Positions 42,168 to 52,294 of a stretch of 53,247 nucleotides of DNA are shown piece after piece. A program made the position numbers and the translations under genes. This DNA is from an uncultured Oleiphilus sp. Lineage in GTDB: Bacteria > Pseudomonadota > Gammaproteobacteria > Pseudomonadales > Oleiphilaceae. The stretch is from assembly GCA_913020495.1 (NCBI GenBank), contig CAJWBJ010000013.1, positions 1 to 53,247 of the forward strand, written 5' to 3'. The notes under the pieces are model-generated. The model was not told the DNA's origin and made no database searches. It saw only the letters and a program-made list of their open reading frames with translations. Within the stretch, counting starts at the first letter, position 1, and every line of letters begins with the position of its first letter.

Positions 42168-43148
42168 ATGAAAAATTTCCATATAACGTCCCCCATTCAG
42201 GAAACAACATCCTCCTCTTCAGAATATTCTTCTTCAGGCCGAGAAGGTTTGATCAATCAATTATGTGACCACCTTAACAGCCGTTTTGGAATAAGTCCTA
42301 ATCAGCAAATGGCCTCGAAATTGAATCGTATCTTCATCGATATGGAGCTGGTAGAAATACACCGTCGTGTTATTGAACTGACCTCTTTATCTACTAATCA
42401 TCCGAGCTGGCTTGAGCTGGTTGCCAAGCTCACCGTACATGAAACTTATTTCTTTCGTGATGAACCTCAGTTAGGAATGTTACGGGACAATCTGTTGCCA
42501 ACATTAATTGATCAAGCGGCAGGCAAAGCATCTCCCCACCTTCGTATTTTGTCAGCAGGTTGTTCGTCTGGTGAAGAAGTCTACAGTATTGCTATGTTGG
42601 TATTGGATGCCATGCTGGAAGCCGGATATGCATATGGAAACGAGCTTTCAGGGGTAAGTTTAATGCCCGGTTGGCAATTGGAAATTCTAGGTGTCGATGT
42701 GTCGGCTGACGCATTACAGCTTGCAAGAAATGCATGCTATACCAAAGAAGGACTCGGGTCATTCAGGAACATGTCTTTACAATGGCAGCGTTGGTTTGAT
42801 GACATTGATTCCACGTCAAATGAGTCTTCGCAGATTTACCGTCGCCCTAAAGATTTTATTCGAAGAATTACGCGTTTTGAACAACATAACTTATTACAAA
42901 CCGGCATTCGATTTGGTTTGTTCGACCTAGTTCTTTGTCGTAACACCATGATTTATTTTAATGATAAAAACAAGCGTATTGCCCAGAATCATTTATTCGA
43001 TGTATTGAATGCCAGTGGCATTGTGCTATTAGGTGCGACAGATCCTTTATTGTGCCCGGATCGTTGCGAGCGATACCGAAGCCGTGGCGTTGCGTATTAC
43101 TCACAAAACCGATCAAACCTAAGCGGTGTAACAACAAAAACAGCCTGA
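42168..43148 (+). CDS. cheR: CheR, chemoreceptor glutamate methyltransferase
   Basis: 326 aa. CheR methylates receptor glutamates with S-adenosylmethionine. The N-terminal helical domain (about 25-100) ends in VHETYFFRDEPQ. The SAM-binding GCSSGEEVYSIAML lies near 130-142. The C-terminal CRNTMIYFNDKNKR is the usual CheR end block. A Ser-rich 20-residue lead precedes the domain. There is no TPR or C-terminal tether. It is first in the chemosensory cluster. Confidence 0.95.
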   Translation: MKNFHITSPIQETTSSSSEYSSSGREGLINQLCDHLNSRFGISPNQQMASKLNRIFIDMELVEIHRRVIELTSLSTNHPSWLELVAKLTVHETYFFRDEPQLGMLRDNLLPTLIDQAAGKASPHLRILSAGCSSGEEVYSIAMLVLDAMLEAGYAYGNELSGVSLMPGWQLEILGVDVSADALQLARNACYTKEGLGSFRNMSLQWQRWFDDIDSTSNESSQIYRRPKDFIRRITRFEQHNLLQTGIRFGLFDLVLCRNTMIYFNDKNKRIAQNHLFDVLNASGIVLLGATDPLLCPDRCERYRSRGVAYYSQNRSNLSGVTTKTA

Positions 43149-43176
43149 ATCAAAACTAAAAAGCAGGGATATTGCT

Positions 43177-44604
43177 ATGGACATCAATCTTATCTCAATA
43201 AATGGAAATTTTTATGGCCTTCCCACGACAGCTGTACGTGAGGTTCTTGACCCTGTTCCTATTACACCTTTGCCATTCTCACCTGAATATGTAGATGGAC
43301 TGATCAATATAGGCGGAAGGGTCATTGTACAGGTGGACCTGTCGATACAACTGGAAAATGAAGTAGCACTACCAGCTAAGAGCGGTCAGCTCATCGTGAT
43401 TGACAGTGGAAGTGAGCACATTGCTTTGCATGCAGATCAAGCTTTAATGATGGTTAGCATTGCTGACAAAGATATACATACAGTACAAGTAGATGACATG
43501 CAGACGGGTGTGGATCCTAATTTGGTGGCTGGCGTATTTCAGTGGCAAGAGAAATCGGTATCTATTCTAGTCGTAGATCAACTTGGATTGCAAAGCATCG
43601 AGCAGCCATTGATAGAAGAAGGGGTCGAAGGGCTAGTTGGTTCAATAGAAACCGAAAGTGACGTAGATGCCAAAACAGAAGCAGGAAAGCTGGAAAACTT
43701 CTTGGTGGTAGGTGCTAACGACGAGCGATATGCTTTGCTGATGTCTTGCGTATGTTTCGTGGAAGATTTGGAAGAAGTAACGCCGCTGCCGCAAGTATCA
43801 GATGAAGTGCTTGGCATGACTTATACCCATGACATGCCATTGTTAGTTCTGGGGCTTGGGCAGCTGATGGGACAAAGTAAAAGCACAGGTAGAAAGCTGG
43901 TTATTGTTCAGTATCAGGACTTTCGTTGTGCTCTGCAGGTCGATCATATCTATGGCATTCAAGGATTAGAAAGTAGGGACAATCATGAGGTATTAGCCAA
44001 AGATGGGACATTGTCAGGGTACCTTTTGGGTGATGATGAACACCTAACAGGTGTATTAAATTTCGATGCACTGTTCTCTTCTTCACGGCTTGAATTACTG
44101 AGACGTTATCTTGTTGATGATCATCGACATATTGTGAAAAAAGAGCGAATTCCTACTCGTACGCTCCTGACCTTCAATATTGGTCAGGAGCGTTGTGCCT
44201 TACCACTTGCGATCGTTGATCGGGTGGTTGAATACCAGCTTGTAGAGCCCTTACCAGAAGGGGGGGGAGCACATCTTCATGGTGCCGTCCAAGTCCATGG
44301 CGATATATTGCCAGTGCTAGATCTTCGAGTTCAGATGGGAGTTGACCCTCAGAGAACGCCACTCACAGCATATGTCGTTGCTGGAGAGAAAGACAATCGT
44401 TGGGCGCTAGTAGTCGATCAGGTGAATCGAGTTGTAGAGCTCCCTGAAACAGATTTTGAGTTCGCCAACTCTCAGGAAAATCAACATGTGGAGTCGATCG
44501 GTCGAATTGATAATGCTTTGATAAGTGTGATGAGCCTGAAGTCCTTAACAATGTCTTTAAGTGGTATTGATCCTAATATTAAAAACTCAGCAGAGTGTGC
44601 CTGA
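43177..44604 (+). CDS. Triple-CheW-domain coupling protein
   Basis: 475 aa made of three CheW-like modules. The first (about 1-135) contains LPTTAVREVLDPVPITPLPF and YVDGLINIGGRVIVQVDLS. The second (about 170-300) has FLVVGANDERYALLMSCVCF and a LGMTYTHDMPLLVLGL core. The third (about 320-465) has LLTFNIGQERCALPLAIVDR and LHGAVQVHGDILPVLDLRVQ. CheW modules bridge receptors and CheA. A protein with three of them could crosslink several receptors or CheA dimers in an array. It overlaps cheB by one base (TGATG). Confidence 0.9.
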   Translation: MDINLISINGNFYGLPTTAVREVLDPVPITPLPFSPEYVDGLINIGGRVIVQVDLSIQLENEVALPAKSGQLIVIDSGSEHIALHADQALMMVSIADKDIHTVQVDDMQTGVDPNLVAGVFQWQEKSVSILVVDQLGLQSIEQPLIEEGVEGLVGSIETESDVDAKTEAGKLENFLVVGANDERYALLMSCVCFVEDLEEVTPLPQVSDEVLGMTYTHDMPLLVLGLGQLMGQSKSTGRKLVIVQYQDFRCALQVDHIYGIQGLESRDNHEVLAKDGTLSGYLLGDDEHLTGVLNFDALFSSSRLELLRRYLVDDHRHIVKKERIPTRTLLTFNIGQERCALPLAIVDRVVEYQLVEPLPEGGGAHLHGAVQVHGDILPVLDLRVQMGVDPQRTPLTAYVVAGEKDNRWALVVDQVNRVVELPETDFEFANSQENQHVESIGRIDNALISVMSLKSLTMSLSGIDPNIKNSAECA

Positions 44605-45692
44605 TGATTAAACTTTTAGTTGTTGATGATTCCGCATTTATGAGGATGGCCATCGCAAAAATGCTTCAAAACGACCCTCAAATTGAAGTCGTTGGAGAGG
44701 CAAATAACGGAGAAGTTGCTGTACAAATGGCAGAACGTTTGAGGCCGAATGTGATTACCATGGATGTCGAAATGCCCGTGGTAAATGGACTTCAAGCTGT
44801 ACAGCGAATAATGAAGAGTGTTCCTTGTCCTATTATCATGGTGAGCAGTCTGACCACTAAAAGTGCAGAAGTGACCATCAAAGCTTTGGAAATGGGGGCT
44901 GTTGATTTTATTGCTAAAAGCTCCTCCTTTGTACAACTGGATATCGTCAAAATTGAGAAGGAACTACAAGAGAAAATTTACTACTGGGCCAAACATCCCT
45001 TGCATCAACACTTGGCAAGGACGAAGCGCAGACCTCCGCTCAGGAGTATACAGCCGGTATCAATCCAGAATAAAAGAAAGCCAGCGATGGCTGTGGATTT
45101 CGTCGTTATAGGTGTCTCAACCGGGGGGCCGAGAACTATTTTGGAATTATTGCAGTGCATGGGCCAGTTAAGTTGTCCTGTCGTGATTGCCCAGCATATG
45201 CCTAAGGAATTTACACCGGGGTTTGCAGAACATCTTGCCAGTGCCACCGGATTAGATGTGGTGGAAGGCTATCATGGCATGGCTTTGTCTCCAGGCCAGG
45301 TTGTCATTGCTCCGGGAGGGGTAGACAGTCAGGTCCGACGACCTTTTGAGAATCATTTTGCGTTAGATGTAAGAAAACATGATCAAAGCCCAATACACCC
45401 TTCTGCTGATCTACTTTTTCAGTCCAGTGCAAGAATCTGTGAAAGTCCTGTAGCTGTTGTCCTAACAGGTATGGGGGATGACGGCTCAAAAGGGGCTGTT
45501 GACTTTGCCCAACGAAATTACCCTGTGCTGGTACAAGAACCCGAAACTTGTGTCGTTGATGGCATGCCTGGCTCGGCTATCACTGCTGGTGTGGTCTCAG
45601 AGGTACTTGAAGTGTCTCAAATTGCCCTACAACTTAAACGCTGGTGTGGTGAGCACCAAATGGCTCAAACACAATCAATTAAAGCTAATTAA
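44604..45692 (+). CDS. cheB: CheB, receptor methylesterase/response regulator
   Basis: 362 aa from the ATG at 44604, which overlaps the previous stop; a GTG three codons upstream is less likely. The receiver domain is at 1-115, with the phosphorylated Asp in VITMDVEMPVVNG. The methylesterase domain from about 165 has the catalytic Ser in VIGVSTGGPRT, His in AQHMPKEFTPGFAEHL and Asp in LTGMGDDGSKGA. It removes the methyl groups added by CheR, giving adaptation. All catalytic residues are present. Confidence 0.96.
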   Translation: MIKLLVVDDSAFMRMAIAKMLQNDPQIEVVGEANNGEVAVQMAERLRPNVITMDVEMPVVNGLQAVQRIMKSVPCPIIMVSSLTTKSAEVTIKALEMGAVDFIAKSSSFVQLDIVKIEKELQEKIYYWAKHPLHQHLARTKRRPPLRSIQPVSIQNKRKPAMAVDFVVIGVSTGGPRTILELLQCMGQLSCPVVIAQHMPKEFTPGFAEHLASATGLDVVEGYHGMALSPGQVVIAPGGVDSQVRRPFENHFALDVRKHDQSPIHPSADLLFQSSARICESPVAVVLTGMGDDGSKGAVDFAQRNYPVLVQEPETCVVDGMPGSAITAGVVSEVLEVSQIALQLKRWCGEHQMAQTQSIKAN

Positions 45693-45718
45693 ATAATAAG
45701 CAACACAGAGGAAGAGTT

Positions 45719-46126
45719 ATGACAAAACGTGTGATGGTAGTAGATGATTCGATGATTATGCGGACACTGTTGAAAGACATCGTATCTGCTGATACGGACC
45801 TGAATATAGTCGGCGATGCCAGCGATGGAGAGATGGCATTGAAAAAGGTGAAGGAATTAAAACCGGATCTTATTCTCTTGGATATAGAGATGCCTAAGAT
45901 GAACGGCGTGGAGTGTCTCAAACGGCTGAAATTAATGAGCCCTGCCAAGGTGATTATCATTTCATCGGTCGCTCAGGCGGGCTCCAAAATGGCATCAGAT
46001 GTACGTAGTTTGGGGGCGGCGGATGTCATTCCGAAACCATCTGGAGCCACTAGTCTTGATATTAAAGCCAAGAAAGGGCATGAAATCACCAAAACAGTAC
46101 GCAAAGTACTTGGTCTTGCGAGCTAG
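45719..46126 (+). CDS. CheY-like single-domain response regulator
   Basis: 135 aa receiver only. Acidic pair VMVVDDSMIMRTLL, phospho-Asp in ILLDIEMPKMNG, Thr/Ser switch in VIIISSVAQAGS, and Lys in PKPSGA. The C-terminus PKPSGATSLDIKAKKGHE resembles the receiver of CheB rather than motor CheY, so it may act as a phosphate sink or a link to another partner. GAGGAAGAG precedes the ATG. No CheZ or CheC phosphatase is in the window. Confidence 0.9.
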   Translation: MTKRVMVVDDSMIMRTLLKDIVSADTDLNIVGDASDGEMALKKVKELKPDLILLDIEMPKMNGVECLKRLKLMSPAKVIIISSVAQAGSKMASDVRSLGAADVIPKPSGATSLDIKAKKGHEITKTVRKVLGLAS

Positions 46127-46218
46127 GTTAAAGTTTTTAAATAAACCATTTTTTAAAAGCTGGTTTGTTAATAGTAGTAGTGAATCGGCACTGAGCAGGA
46201 AATGCTAGGTAAAGGATT

Positions 46219-49200
46219 ATGTCTGACTATATAGAAACACTTTGGGCTCAATTTGTTATTGAGTCCCAGGAACACCTTGAACTGATTGAACCTATCCTTG
46301 TTGAAGCAGAGTTTGATACACCAAATAAGGAAGATGTTGATCAGTTATTCCGCTCTTTTCACTCGATTAAAGGCTTGTCAAAAGCAATGGATTTAGTCGG
46401 GATGGAAGCCATTGCTCATCGTGCAGAAGATATCTTAGGGTTGGTAAGAGATGAGATTATCGTGGTTGGAGCTGAATTAGCCGATGCCTTGTTATCCTCC
46501 ATTGATGCACTAAAACAGCATTTACAATTTGCTGAGAGTCAACGGCAGGATCAAGCGCCAGACGAGGAGTTAATTAGTCAGCTTGAGACAATCTTCAATC
46601 ATGGCAAGGATGGGGTGGTCAAACCCAGTAGTGAAACGGCAGATCTTGACCACTCAACAGAAATAGATAATACACCAGAGTCTTCGTCAGAGAGTAGCAC
46701 TTCAAGTCTTCATCATGACCCTGATATGGTGATATTTTTTGCAGAATTATTGCAATCAAATTTACCCAAAATAGCAGAAATTATTGCGCCTGAATCGTCG
46801 GAAGAATTGCTTGCGTCCCAAGAACTGGAAGGTGACCTGGAAACTCTGATTCATGCATCAACCACAATGGAATTCTTACCTTTATCCGATGCTTTTTCCT
46901 CGATACTAACCGTGCTTTCAGAGCCGGAGGGAGACAACGCTCTGCGGCAGGAATCAATGATTGAGGCCATGATGATCGTTGTTGATTTAACTCGTTTGAT
47001 TGAGAGTCAAGTGCAACAGGATTGTGGGCTTGAAAACTTGGTTAGACAATTACGGATCTGCGCAGCAGAAATGATTGATGGTCTTTTTCAGGAGTTAACT
47101 GCGCAGCTGCAAACAATTGGTGTTAGTTCAGATGGCAAATCCCTGAACGAAAACCCTGAAGTGATTGACCTAGTGATACAAACCGCTGAAAAAGCGTGTG
47201 TGTTGAATAATCGTTTGTCTGTGTTAGATGGTAATGACACCAGTAAACAATTGCTGATGACTGTATCTGAAGTTTGTAATTATATTAATCAAGGGCATGC
47301 AGTTCTGGAGTCGGATTTAATTAAATTACTGATTAATGCGGTCGGAGGAGCTGAAAGTGAATACCGTTTAGACAAAGTTGATGGTGAGGCACAAGATCAT
47401 TTAGTTGACTGGAACGCCCTGAATCAAAAAATTTGGGGGGTCATCAAATTACAACGTACTGATACCACGAGTGAAGCGCTTGATTCATTCAAGGAGCTGG
47501 CCGAGAAAATTAAGATCAACCCCATTTTTGAGGATTGTATGCCAGCAGAAAGCATTCGTTTACTAAAAGATGGGATTAATGAAGGTTACGCTGTATATGA
47601 AGCCTTGGTCAATTTAGAGGAGTCAGAAACGTTTACTGCGAGTTTTTTACTCTGGGTAGAAGAGCACGCCCAACTGATTACTAATAGTACTATTTTTGTT
47701 GATGATAAACCCTGGAGTAATTGTTTATTACTAACACAGAAACCTGACAATGTTCTGAGAGCGTCAGTGAATGTGCTAGACCCAGAGCGGCAGTTTTTAA
47801 CGTTGGAGGTTTGCCCTCTTGTTGCTGATAAATCGCCTGTTGACACGACTGATACTGCCAATTCACCTGTCAATGAACCCGCAACTAGAAATAAAGAGAC
47901 CTCAACTGGCAGTAAAGAAACAAGCGTATTAAGAGTTAATGGTACAACTTTGGATCAATTTATGAGCCAGATTGGTGAGTTGGTGTCTCTTCGTGGCACC
48001 TTACATCATACAGTACATACGGAAAAACCCGGCCTTGCCATCAATGCTTTAAAACAATTGTGTAGTGGGCAGGGTCGAGATGATTTTAACAATGAATATT
48101 ATTTTGAACAGCTAGAGGTGTTAGAGCAGCAGCTCCTGAGTTTTGACCAGATTGATCAAAAAATGAATACAGTCTTGAGTCTACTTCAAGATAGTGCACT
48201 GGCACTTCGAGTTGTGCCAATGGAAACCGTGTTTAAACGTCTCCCCCGACCCGTAAGGGATCTCGCACAATCTCAAGGGAAAAAGGTAAAGCTTGAAATG
48301 ATCGGACAAGAGGTCCGGATAGACAAAGCGATGGTTGAATCACTAAGTGACCCCCTAATGCATATGGTGCGAAACAGTGTAGATCATGGAATAGAATTAC
48401 CTGAAGAGCGCTTAGCGGTAGGGAAACCAGAGCGTGCAGTGGTGGGACTTGAAGCTCGACAGCAGGGCAATACGGTGCAGGTGACTATCACTGACGATGG
48501 CCGTGGCATCGGTGTTGAGGCAGTAAAAAAGAAGGCACTTTCTAAAGGATTAGCCAGTGAAAAAGACTTAAGCAGGATGAGTGATGAAGACATCATGCAG
48601 TTTATTTTTTCACCTGGGTTCTCGACAGCTGAACTCATCAGCGAGACCTCTGGAAGAGGGGTTGGTATGGATGTTGTTCGAACCAATGTCATGAAACTGG
48701 GAGGAAGTGTCGCTGTTTCTTCGGAAGCTGGTAAAGGCTCTAGGTTTACTTTGGAATTACCGCTTTCAGTCGCGATTCAAGATACCGTCCTAGTGAAAGC
48801 ATCCGGTCATATGATGGCCATCCCCGAGCGTTATGTATCAGAAATGATCGAAATAAGACGAAGTGATGTGCAGTCAGTGAATGGTTGTCAGGCGGTTGTA
48901 TTGCGAGATAGTTTTTTACCGGTCTATAGGCTTGGGCCACTATTAGGGTATCAATCTGTATTGGGTGAAGACGAGGAGTTGATGGTGGTTGCTGTGATAT
49001 CGGATGGTAAACAGCGCATCGGCGTGGTGATCGATCGTTCCTACCAGCGGCAGGAATTATTCATCAAAGATATTCATGATCAACTTACAGCGCTACCGGG
49101 CGTAAGTGGGGCAGCCATATTGGGAAATGGCAAAGTAGTGTTAATTCTTGATGTTGAAGACTTGTTTATTCTCGCATCGAAACATGGGAAGACAGCGTTG

Positions 49201-49314
49201 CTGACATTGGATATAGGTAGTTATATTGATAAGGAGTTTGATTGTGGCGCGTCTGAGCCTGTTGACGGAGCTATAGAAACGGAGCTTCTTGCAGGTACAG
49301 GGCGGGTCGCATGA
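46219..49314 (+). CDS. cheA: CheA, chemotaxis histidine kinase with a long central region
   Basis: 1031 aa, longer than typical CheA (about 650-750). The Hpt domain at 1-105 has His48 in FRSFHSIKGLSKAMD. A second Hpt-like helical region at about 170-285 (MVIFFAELLQSNLPKIAEII, then LETLIHASTTMEFLPLSDAF) lacks the HS/TxKG signature and looks inactive. No P2 domain is clear. The dimerisation helices start near 575 (TLDQFMSQIGELVSLRG). The ATPase has HMVRNSVDHGIELPEERL, TDDGRGIGVEA, FSPGFSTAE and SGRGVGMDVV. The CheW-like domain at the C-terminus is SGHMMAIPERYVSEMIEI and onwards. It overlaps the following cheW by 4 nt. Confidence 0.95.
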   Translation: MSDYIETLWAQFVIESQEHLELIEPILVEAEFDTPNKEDVDQLFRSFHSIKGLSKAMDLVGMEAIAHRAEDILGLVRDEIIVVGAELADALLSSIDALKQHLQFAESQRQDQAPDEELISQLETIFNHGKDGVVKPSSETADLDHSTEIDNTPESSSESSTSSLHHDPDMVIFFAELLQSNLPKIAEIIAPESSEELLASQELEGDLETLIHASTTMEFLPLSDAFSSILTVLSEPEGDNALRQESMIEAMMIVVDLTRLIESQVQQDCGLENLVRQLRICAAEMIDGLFQELTAQLQTIGVSSDGKSLNENPEVIDLVIQTAEKACVLNNRLSVLDGNDTSKQLLMTVSEVCNYINQGHAVLESDLIKLLINAVGGAESEYRLDKVDGEAQDHLVDWNALNQKIWGVIKLQRTDTTSEALDSFKELAEKIKINPIFEDCMPAESIRLLKDGINEGYAVYEALVNLEESETFTASFLLWVEEHAQLITNSTIFVDDKPWSNCLLLTQKPDNVLRASVNVLDPERQFLTLEVCPLVADKSPVDTTDTANSPVNEPATRNKETSTGSKETSVLRVNGTTLDQFMSQIGELVSLRGTLHHTVHTEKPGLAINALKQLCSGQGRDDFNNEYYFEQLEVLEQQLLSFDQIDQKMNTVLSLLQDSALALRVVPMETVFKRLPRPVRDLAQSQGKKVKLEMIGQEVRIDKAMVESLSDPLMHMVRNSVDHGIELPEERLAVGKPERAVVGLEARQQGNTVQVTITDDGRGIGVEAVKKKALSKGLASEKDLSRMSDEDIMQFIFSPGFSTAELISETSGRGVGMDVVRTNVMKLGGSVAVSSEAGKGSRFTLELPLSVAIQDTVLVKASGHMMAIPERYVSEMIEIRRSDVQSVNGCQAVVLRDSFLPVYRLGPLLGYQSVLGEDEELMVVAVISDGKQRIGVVIDRSYQRQELFIKDIHDQLTALPGVSGAAILGNGKVVLILDVEDLFILASKHGKTALLTLDIGSYIDKEFDCGASEPVDGAIETELLAGTGRVA

Positions 49315-49787
49315 AGAGTTTTCTTTACGTCATGGTCGAAAAAATACCATTGTTAATTGACGGTGAATCCATTCACGAAATTCTGCCATTAACGGAGAAT
49401 GGGCTGTCTCAAGCTACGAACAGTGGATCTACTTCAGGTCACTTTGACTGGCGAAATCAGCTATTGCCGATCGTTAACGCAAGGGCCTTATTAGAGCTGC
49501 CTATAGCGAACGAGTCAACGCAGAGAGCCGGTATCGTTTACCAAACTAACCCAGACCAAACACCTATCTTTTTAGTGGTTGATGAAGTAGTGAGAATTTT
49601 AAAATTGGGCTTAAGTGCGTTTGTATCGTTGCCCAATGTACCGGAACAATTACGGTTTTTGTTTGACAAACTATATGTGGATACAGATCTACAACGACAG
49701 GCTTATTGTTTTCGCAACCCACTGCCAGATGGAATTTTGAATGAAGTTTCCTCGATAGTAAAAATTGACAACAAGTTAGGGTCGTAG
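49311..49787 (+). CDS. Divergent CheW adaptor
   Basis: 158 aa, one CheW-like domain with weak but recognisable blocks: VEKIPLLIDGESIHEILPL, WRNQLLPIVNARALLELP, QTPIFLVVDEVVRILKLG. It couples receptors to CheA. The ATGA overlap with cheA suggests stoichiometric synthesis. The C-terminal extension (LRFLFDKLYVDTDLQRQAYC) is unlike standard CheW, so partner choice may be special. Confidence 0.8.
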   Translation: MKSFLYVMVEKIPLLIDGESIHEILPLTENGLSQATNSGSTSGHFDWRNQLLPIVNARALLELPIANESTQRAGIVYQTNPDQTPIFLVVDEVVRILKLGLSAFVSLPNVPEQLRFLFDKLYVDTDLQRQAYCFRNPLPDGILNEVSSIVKIDNKLGS

Positions 49788-49796
49788 GAGGAAAGG

Positions 49797-50870
49797 ATGA
49801 ATCTTGCTGAAATATTGATAATCGATGATAGCCGCTTTGAATTAATGAAAATGGAGCACTACCTTTCCGAAATGAATGCATGTCAGCCGACATTTATTGA
49901 AAGTCCTGCTCAAGCTCTAGACTGGTGTCAAGGAAACGATCCCGACCTTGTTGTCGTAGATTATCAGATGCCAGGTTTGAATGGTCTGGACTTTATTAAA
50001 GCATTTCGGGAGATCGCAGGCCGCGAGGAAACACCCTTGGTGATGATTACCTCTTCAAGTACTGAATCGGTGTGTGTCGAGGCGCTAAAAGGTGGGGCTA
50101 ACGATTTTATCTGTAAGCCCGTACGGAAATCTGAATTTCTTGCCAGAGTCTCTAATATGCTGGCCTTGAGAAAAAAACAGAAAAATTCTGGTTGTACAAT
50201 ACAAAGACTAAATAAAGAGGTTGATGCGACAGAAAAGGTGGTGACTGAGAGAGAAGCCGAAATTGTTAACCGCTTGGCGATGGCGGCTGAACAACGTGAT
50301 AACGAAACCGGTATGCATATTATTCGTATGGCCTACTATTCTTTGATCATTGCCCGAAACCTGGGACTTCCTGAATTGCAACAACAAATGATCTTCAGGG
50401 CCGCCCCCTTGCATGATGTGGGAAAGCTAGGGATTCCTGATAAGATTTTGTTAAAGCCTGGCAAACTCACTCCTGAAGAATTTAGGGTCATGCAGACTCA
50501 TACCACCATCGGTGGGCAGATACTTAGTAAGAGCTCTTCAGCCTTAATCCAAGTTGCGCGGGATATAGCCTTGACTCATCACGAGAAATTTGACGGTACG
50601 GGGTATCCAAAAGGTTTAATTGGTGAGGCTATCCCTTTGTCAGGGCGGATTATCGCCATAGCAGATGTGTTCGACGCATTAACCTCCGAGCGGCCGTATA
50701 AAGATGCCTGGTCACTCGAAAGCGCCACAACCTTCATAAAAGAACACTCTGGAAGCTCGTTTGATCCTCGTTGTGTCGATGCCTTTTTTTCGCGTTGGGA
50801 TGAAGTCGAAGAGGTATATCACCATAAAGACGACATAACGGGCTTCATGAGTGGTGAGCTGAAGTATTGA
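49797..50870 (+). CDS. Response regulator with HD-GYP c-di-GMP phosphodiesterase output
   Basis: 357 aa. Receiver domain 1-125: ILIIDDSRFELMKM, phospho-Asp in LVVVDYQMPGLNGLDF, MITSSSTESV and a Lys in ICKPVRKSEFL. A short coiled linker (TEKVVTEREAEIVNRLAMAA) leads to the HD-GYP domain (about 165-345), with HD in APLHDVGKLGIPDKIL, HH in ALTHHEKFDGTGYPKG and DVFDALTSERPYKDAW. These are the metal ligands and the GYP motif, so it should degrade c-di-GMP. It follows cheW by 9 bp with a strong AGGAGGAAAGG site. It is the most likely output of CheA here. Confidence 0.93.
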   Translation: MNLAEILIIDDSRFELMKMEHYLSEMNACQPTFIESPAQALDWCQGNDPDLVVVDYQMPGLNGLDFIKAFREIAGREETPLVMITSSSTESVCVEALKGGANDFICKPVRKSEFLARVSNMLALRKKQKNSGCTIQRLNKEVDATEKVVTEREAEIVNRLAMAAEQRDNETGMHIIRMAYYSLIIARNLGLPELQQQMIFRAAPLHDVGKLGIPDKILLKPGKLTPEEFRVMQTHTTIGGQILSKSSSALIQVARDIALTHHEKFDGTGYPKGLIGEAIPLSGRIIAIADVFDALTSERPYKDAWSLESATTFIKEHSGSSFDPRCVDAFFSRWDEVEEVYHHKDDITGFMSGELKY

Positions 50871-50974
50871 ATATTTTTTTGTGAGAAGTACTAAATGATT
50901 TTTGTGACAAAACGTCGCGAAAGCGAAACACAGCAGCATCTTTGATGTCGCATTTAAAAGGAGTTGTACCTGCA

Positions 50975-52195
50975 ATGAAATTGCTGAAATTATTTGCCAG
51001 ATTATCAACCAGAACCACAGTAAGTTTAATTCTGATGGTGCAAATACTCGTGCTTATTATCGCGAGCCTAGTTACTCGTGCGAACAATGTCACTCTTGAT
51101 GAGGGTATGGCAATACTTACTGTTGTTGCTATTTTATTGCTTACATTTACCTGCTTCAACATGCTCAATATGCAAAAAAAAGCATTGATGCGCTTCTCGG
51201 AGTTGTCACAAAAACTAGAGGATGGTGACTTTAATTTTACCGAGGAAGCGTTAGATGAAAATACTAGGAATGAGTCTAAGGCGGTTTATCGCCAATTAAC
51301 GTTAGCCGTTGCGCAACTTAGTAATAAAGTCCTACTTATTATAGAAAATGTTAAGACCGCCTCGATTGCTTCTGAAGGGGTGCAAACCGTCAGCGAAGAG
51401 CTTAACTCTATTGTTAATAAGCAGACCTTGAATACTTCAGAGGTGACTCATGCTATCGAAGAGATGGTTTATACCATCGTGGGTAACGCCGCAATAAATG
51501 CACAAGCTGCGCAGTGTTCAAAGCAGAGTGGGGATGCGGCAAAAAATGGTGGTGAAGTGGTATTACGAACGATCGCGAAAATTCAAAATATATCAGATGT
51601 GGTTGAACAGTCTGTGGCCATGATTGAACAATTGAATAAATCATGTGATGACATAGGTGAAATGGTTTCTATGATCAGTTCCATCGCATCCCAGACGAAC
51701 TTATTGGCCTTGAATGCAGCTATTGAAGCCGCACGTGCCGGAGAGCAAGGCCGGGGGTTTGCTGTGGTGGCAGATGAAGTAAGAAGCCTTGCCAATAATA
51801 CAACAGAAGCTACTCGACGAATTGAAGCCGTTGTGACAACGATACAAAACGGTGTTGTTGATACGGCTGTTGTGATGGAGCGGGCGCATGCTGAAGTCGC
51901 TGCTGGAATCTCATTGGCTGATGAAGCAGGAAGTGCTCTTGAAGCGATTGTGACGGATACGCAATCAGTGCTCGATATGATACATGAAATCGCGTCTGCT
52001 GGAGATGAAACAATGAATACTGCGACCGACAAAACGGCTTATCACCTGGATAGAGTATCAAGTGCTACGGGAGAGACTGCTGTTCATGTAGATGATGCGG
52101 CAAAGAAAATGGGTATTCTTAAAGCGGAGCTGAGTCTTTGGGAAGAGAAAGCAGCGGAGCTTCCATCGTTAATAGCTGGTTTTAAGATGGGTTAG
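50975..52195 (+). CDS. Methyl-accepting chemotaxis protein without a periplasmic sensor domain
   Basis: 406 aa from the ATG at 50975, with AAGGAG about 11 nt upstream; an ATG at 50945 is possible. Two membrane helices (about 15-32 and 45-63) are separated by only about a dozen residues, so there is no ligand-binding domain. The cytoplasmic signalling hairpin tip is intact: [39 protein letters not shown]. The tail has no CheR/CheB-binding pentapeptide. It may sense membrane state or a partner protein, or be driven by the next receptor. Confidence 0.9.
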   Translation: MKLLKLFARLSTRTTVSLILMVQILVLIIASLVTRANNVTLDEGMAILTVVAILLLTFTCFNMLNMQKKALMRFSELSQKLEDGDFNFTEEALDENTRNESKAVYRQLTLAVAQLSNKVLLIIENVKTASIASEGVQTVSEELNSIVNKQTLNTSEVTHAIEEMVYTIVGNAAINAQAAQCSKQSGDAAKNGGEVVLRTIAKIQNISDVVEQSVAMIEQLNKSCDDIGEMVSMISSIASQTNLLALNAAIEAARAGEQGRGFAVVADEVRSLANNTTEATRRIEAVVTTIQNGVVDTAVVMERAHAEVAAGISLADEAGSALEAIVTDTQSVLDMIHEIASAGDETMNTATDKTAYHLDRVSSATGETAVHVDDAAKKMGILKAELSLWEEKAAELPSLIAGFKMG

Positions 52196-52294
52196 TGACA
52201 GAAATAGATGCCACTAATTGTTCAATTAAATATGGCTTTATAAGGGTAGTAATTTAAGGCTTGAATGAGAGTTAAATTATGAATGAGGTTCATT

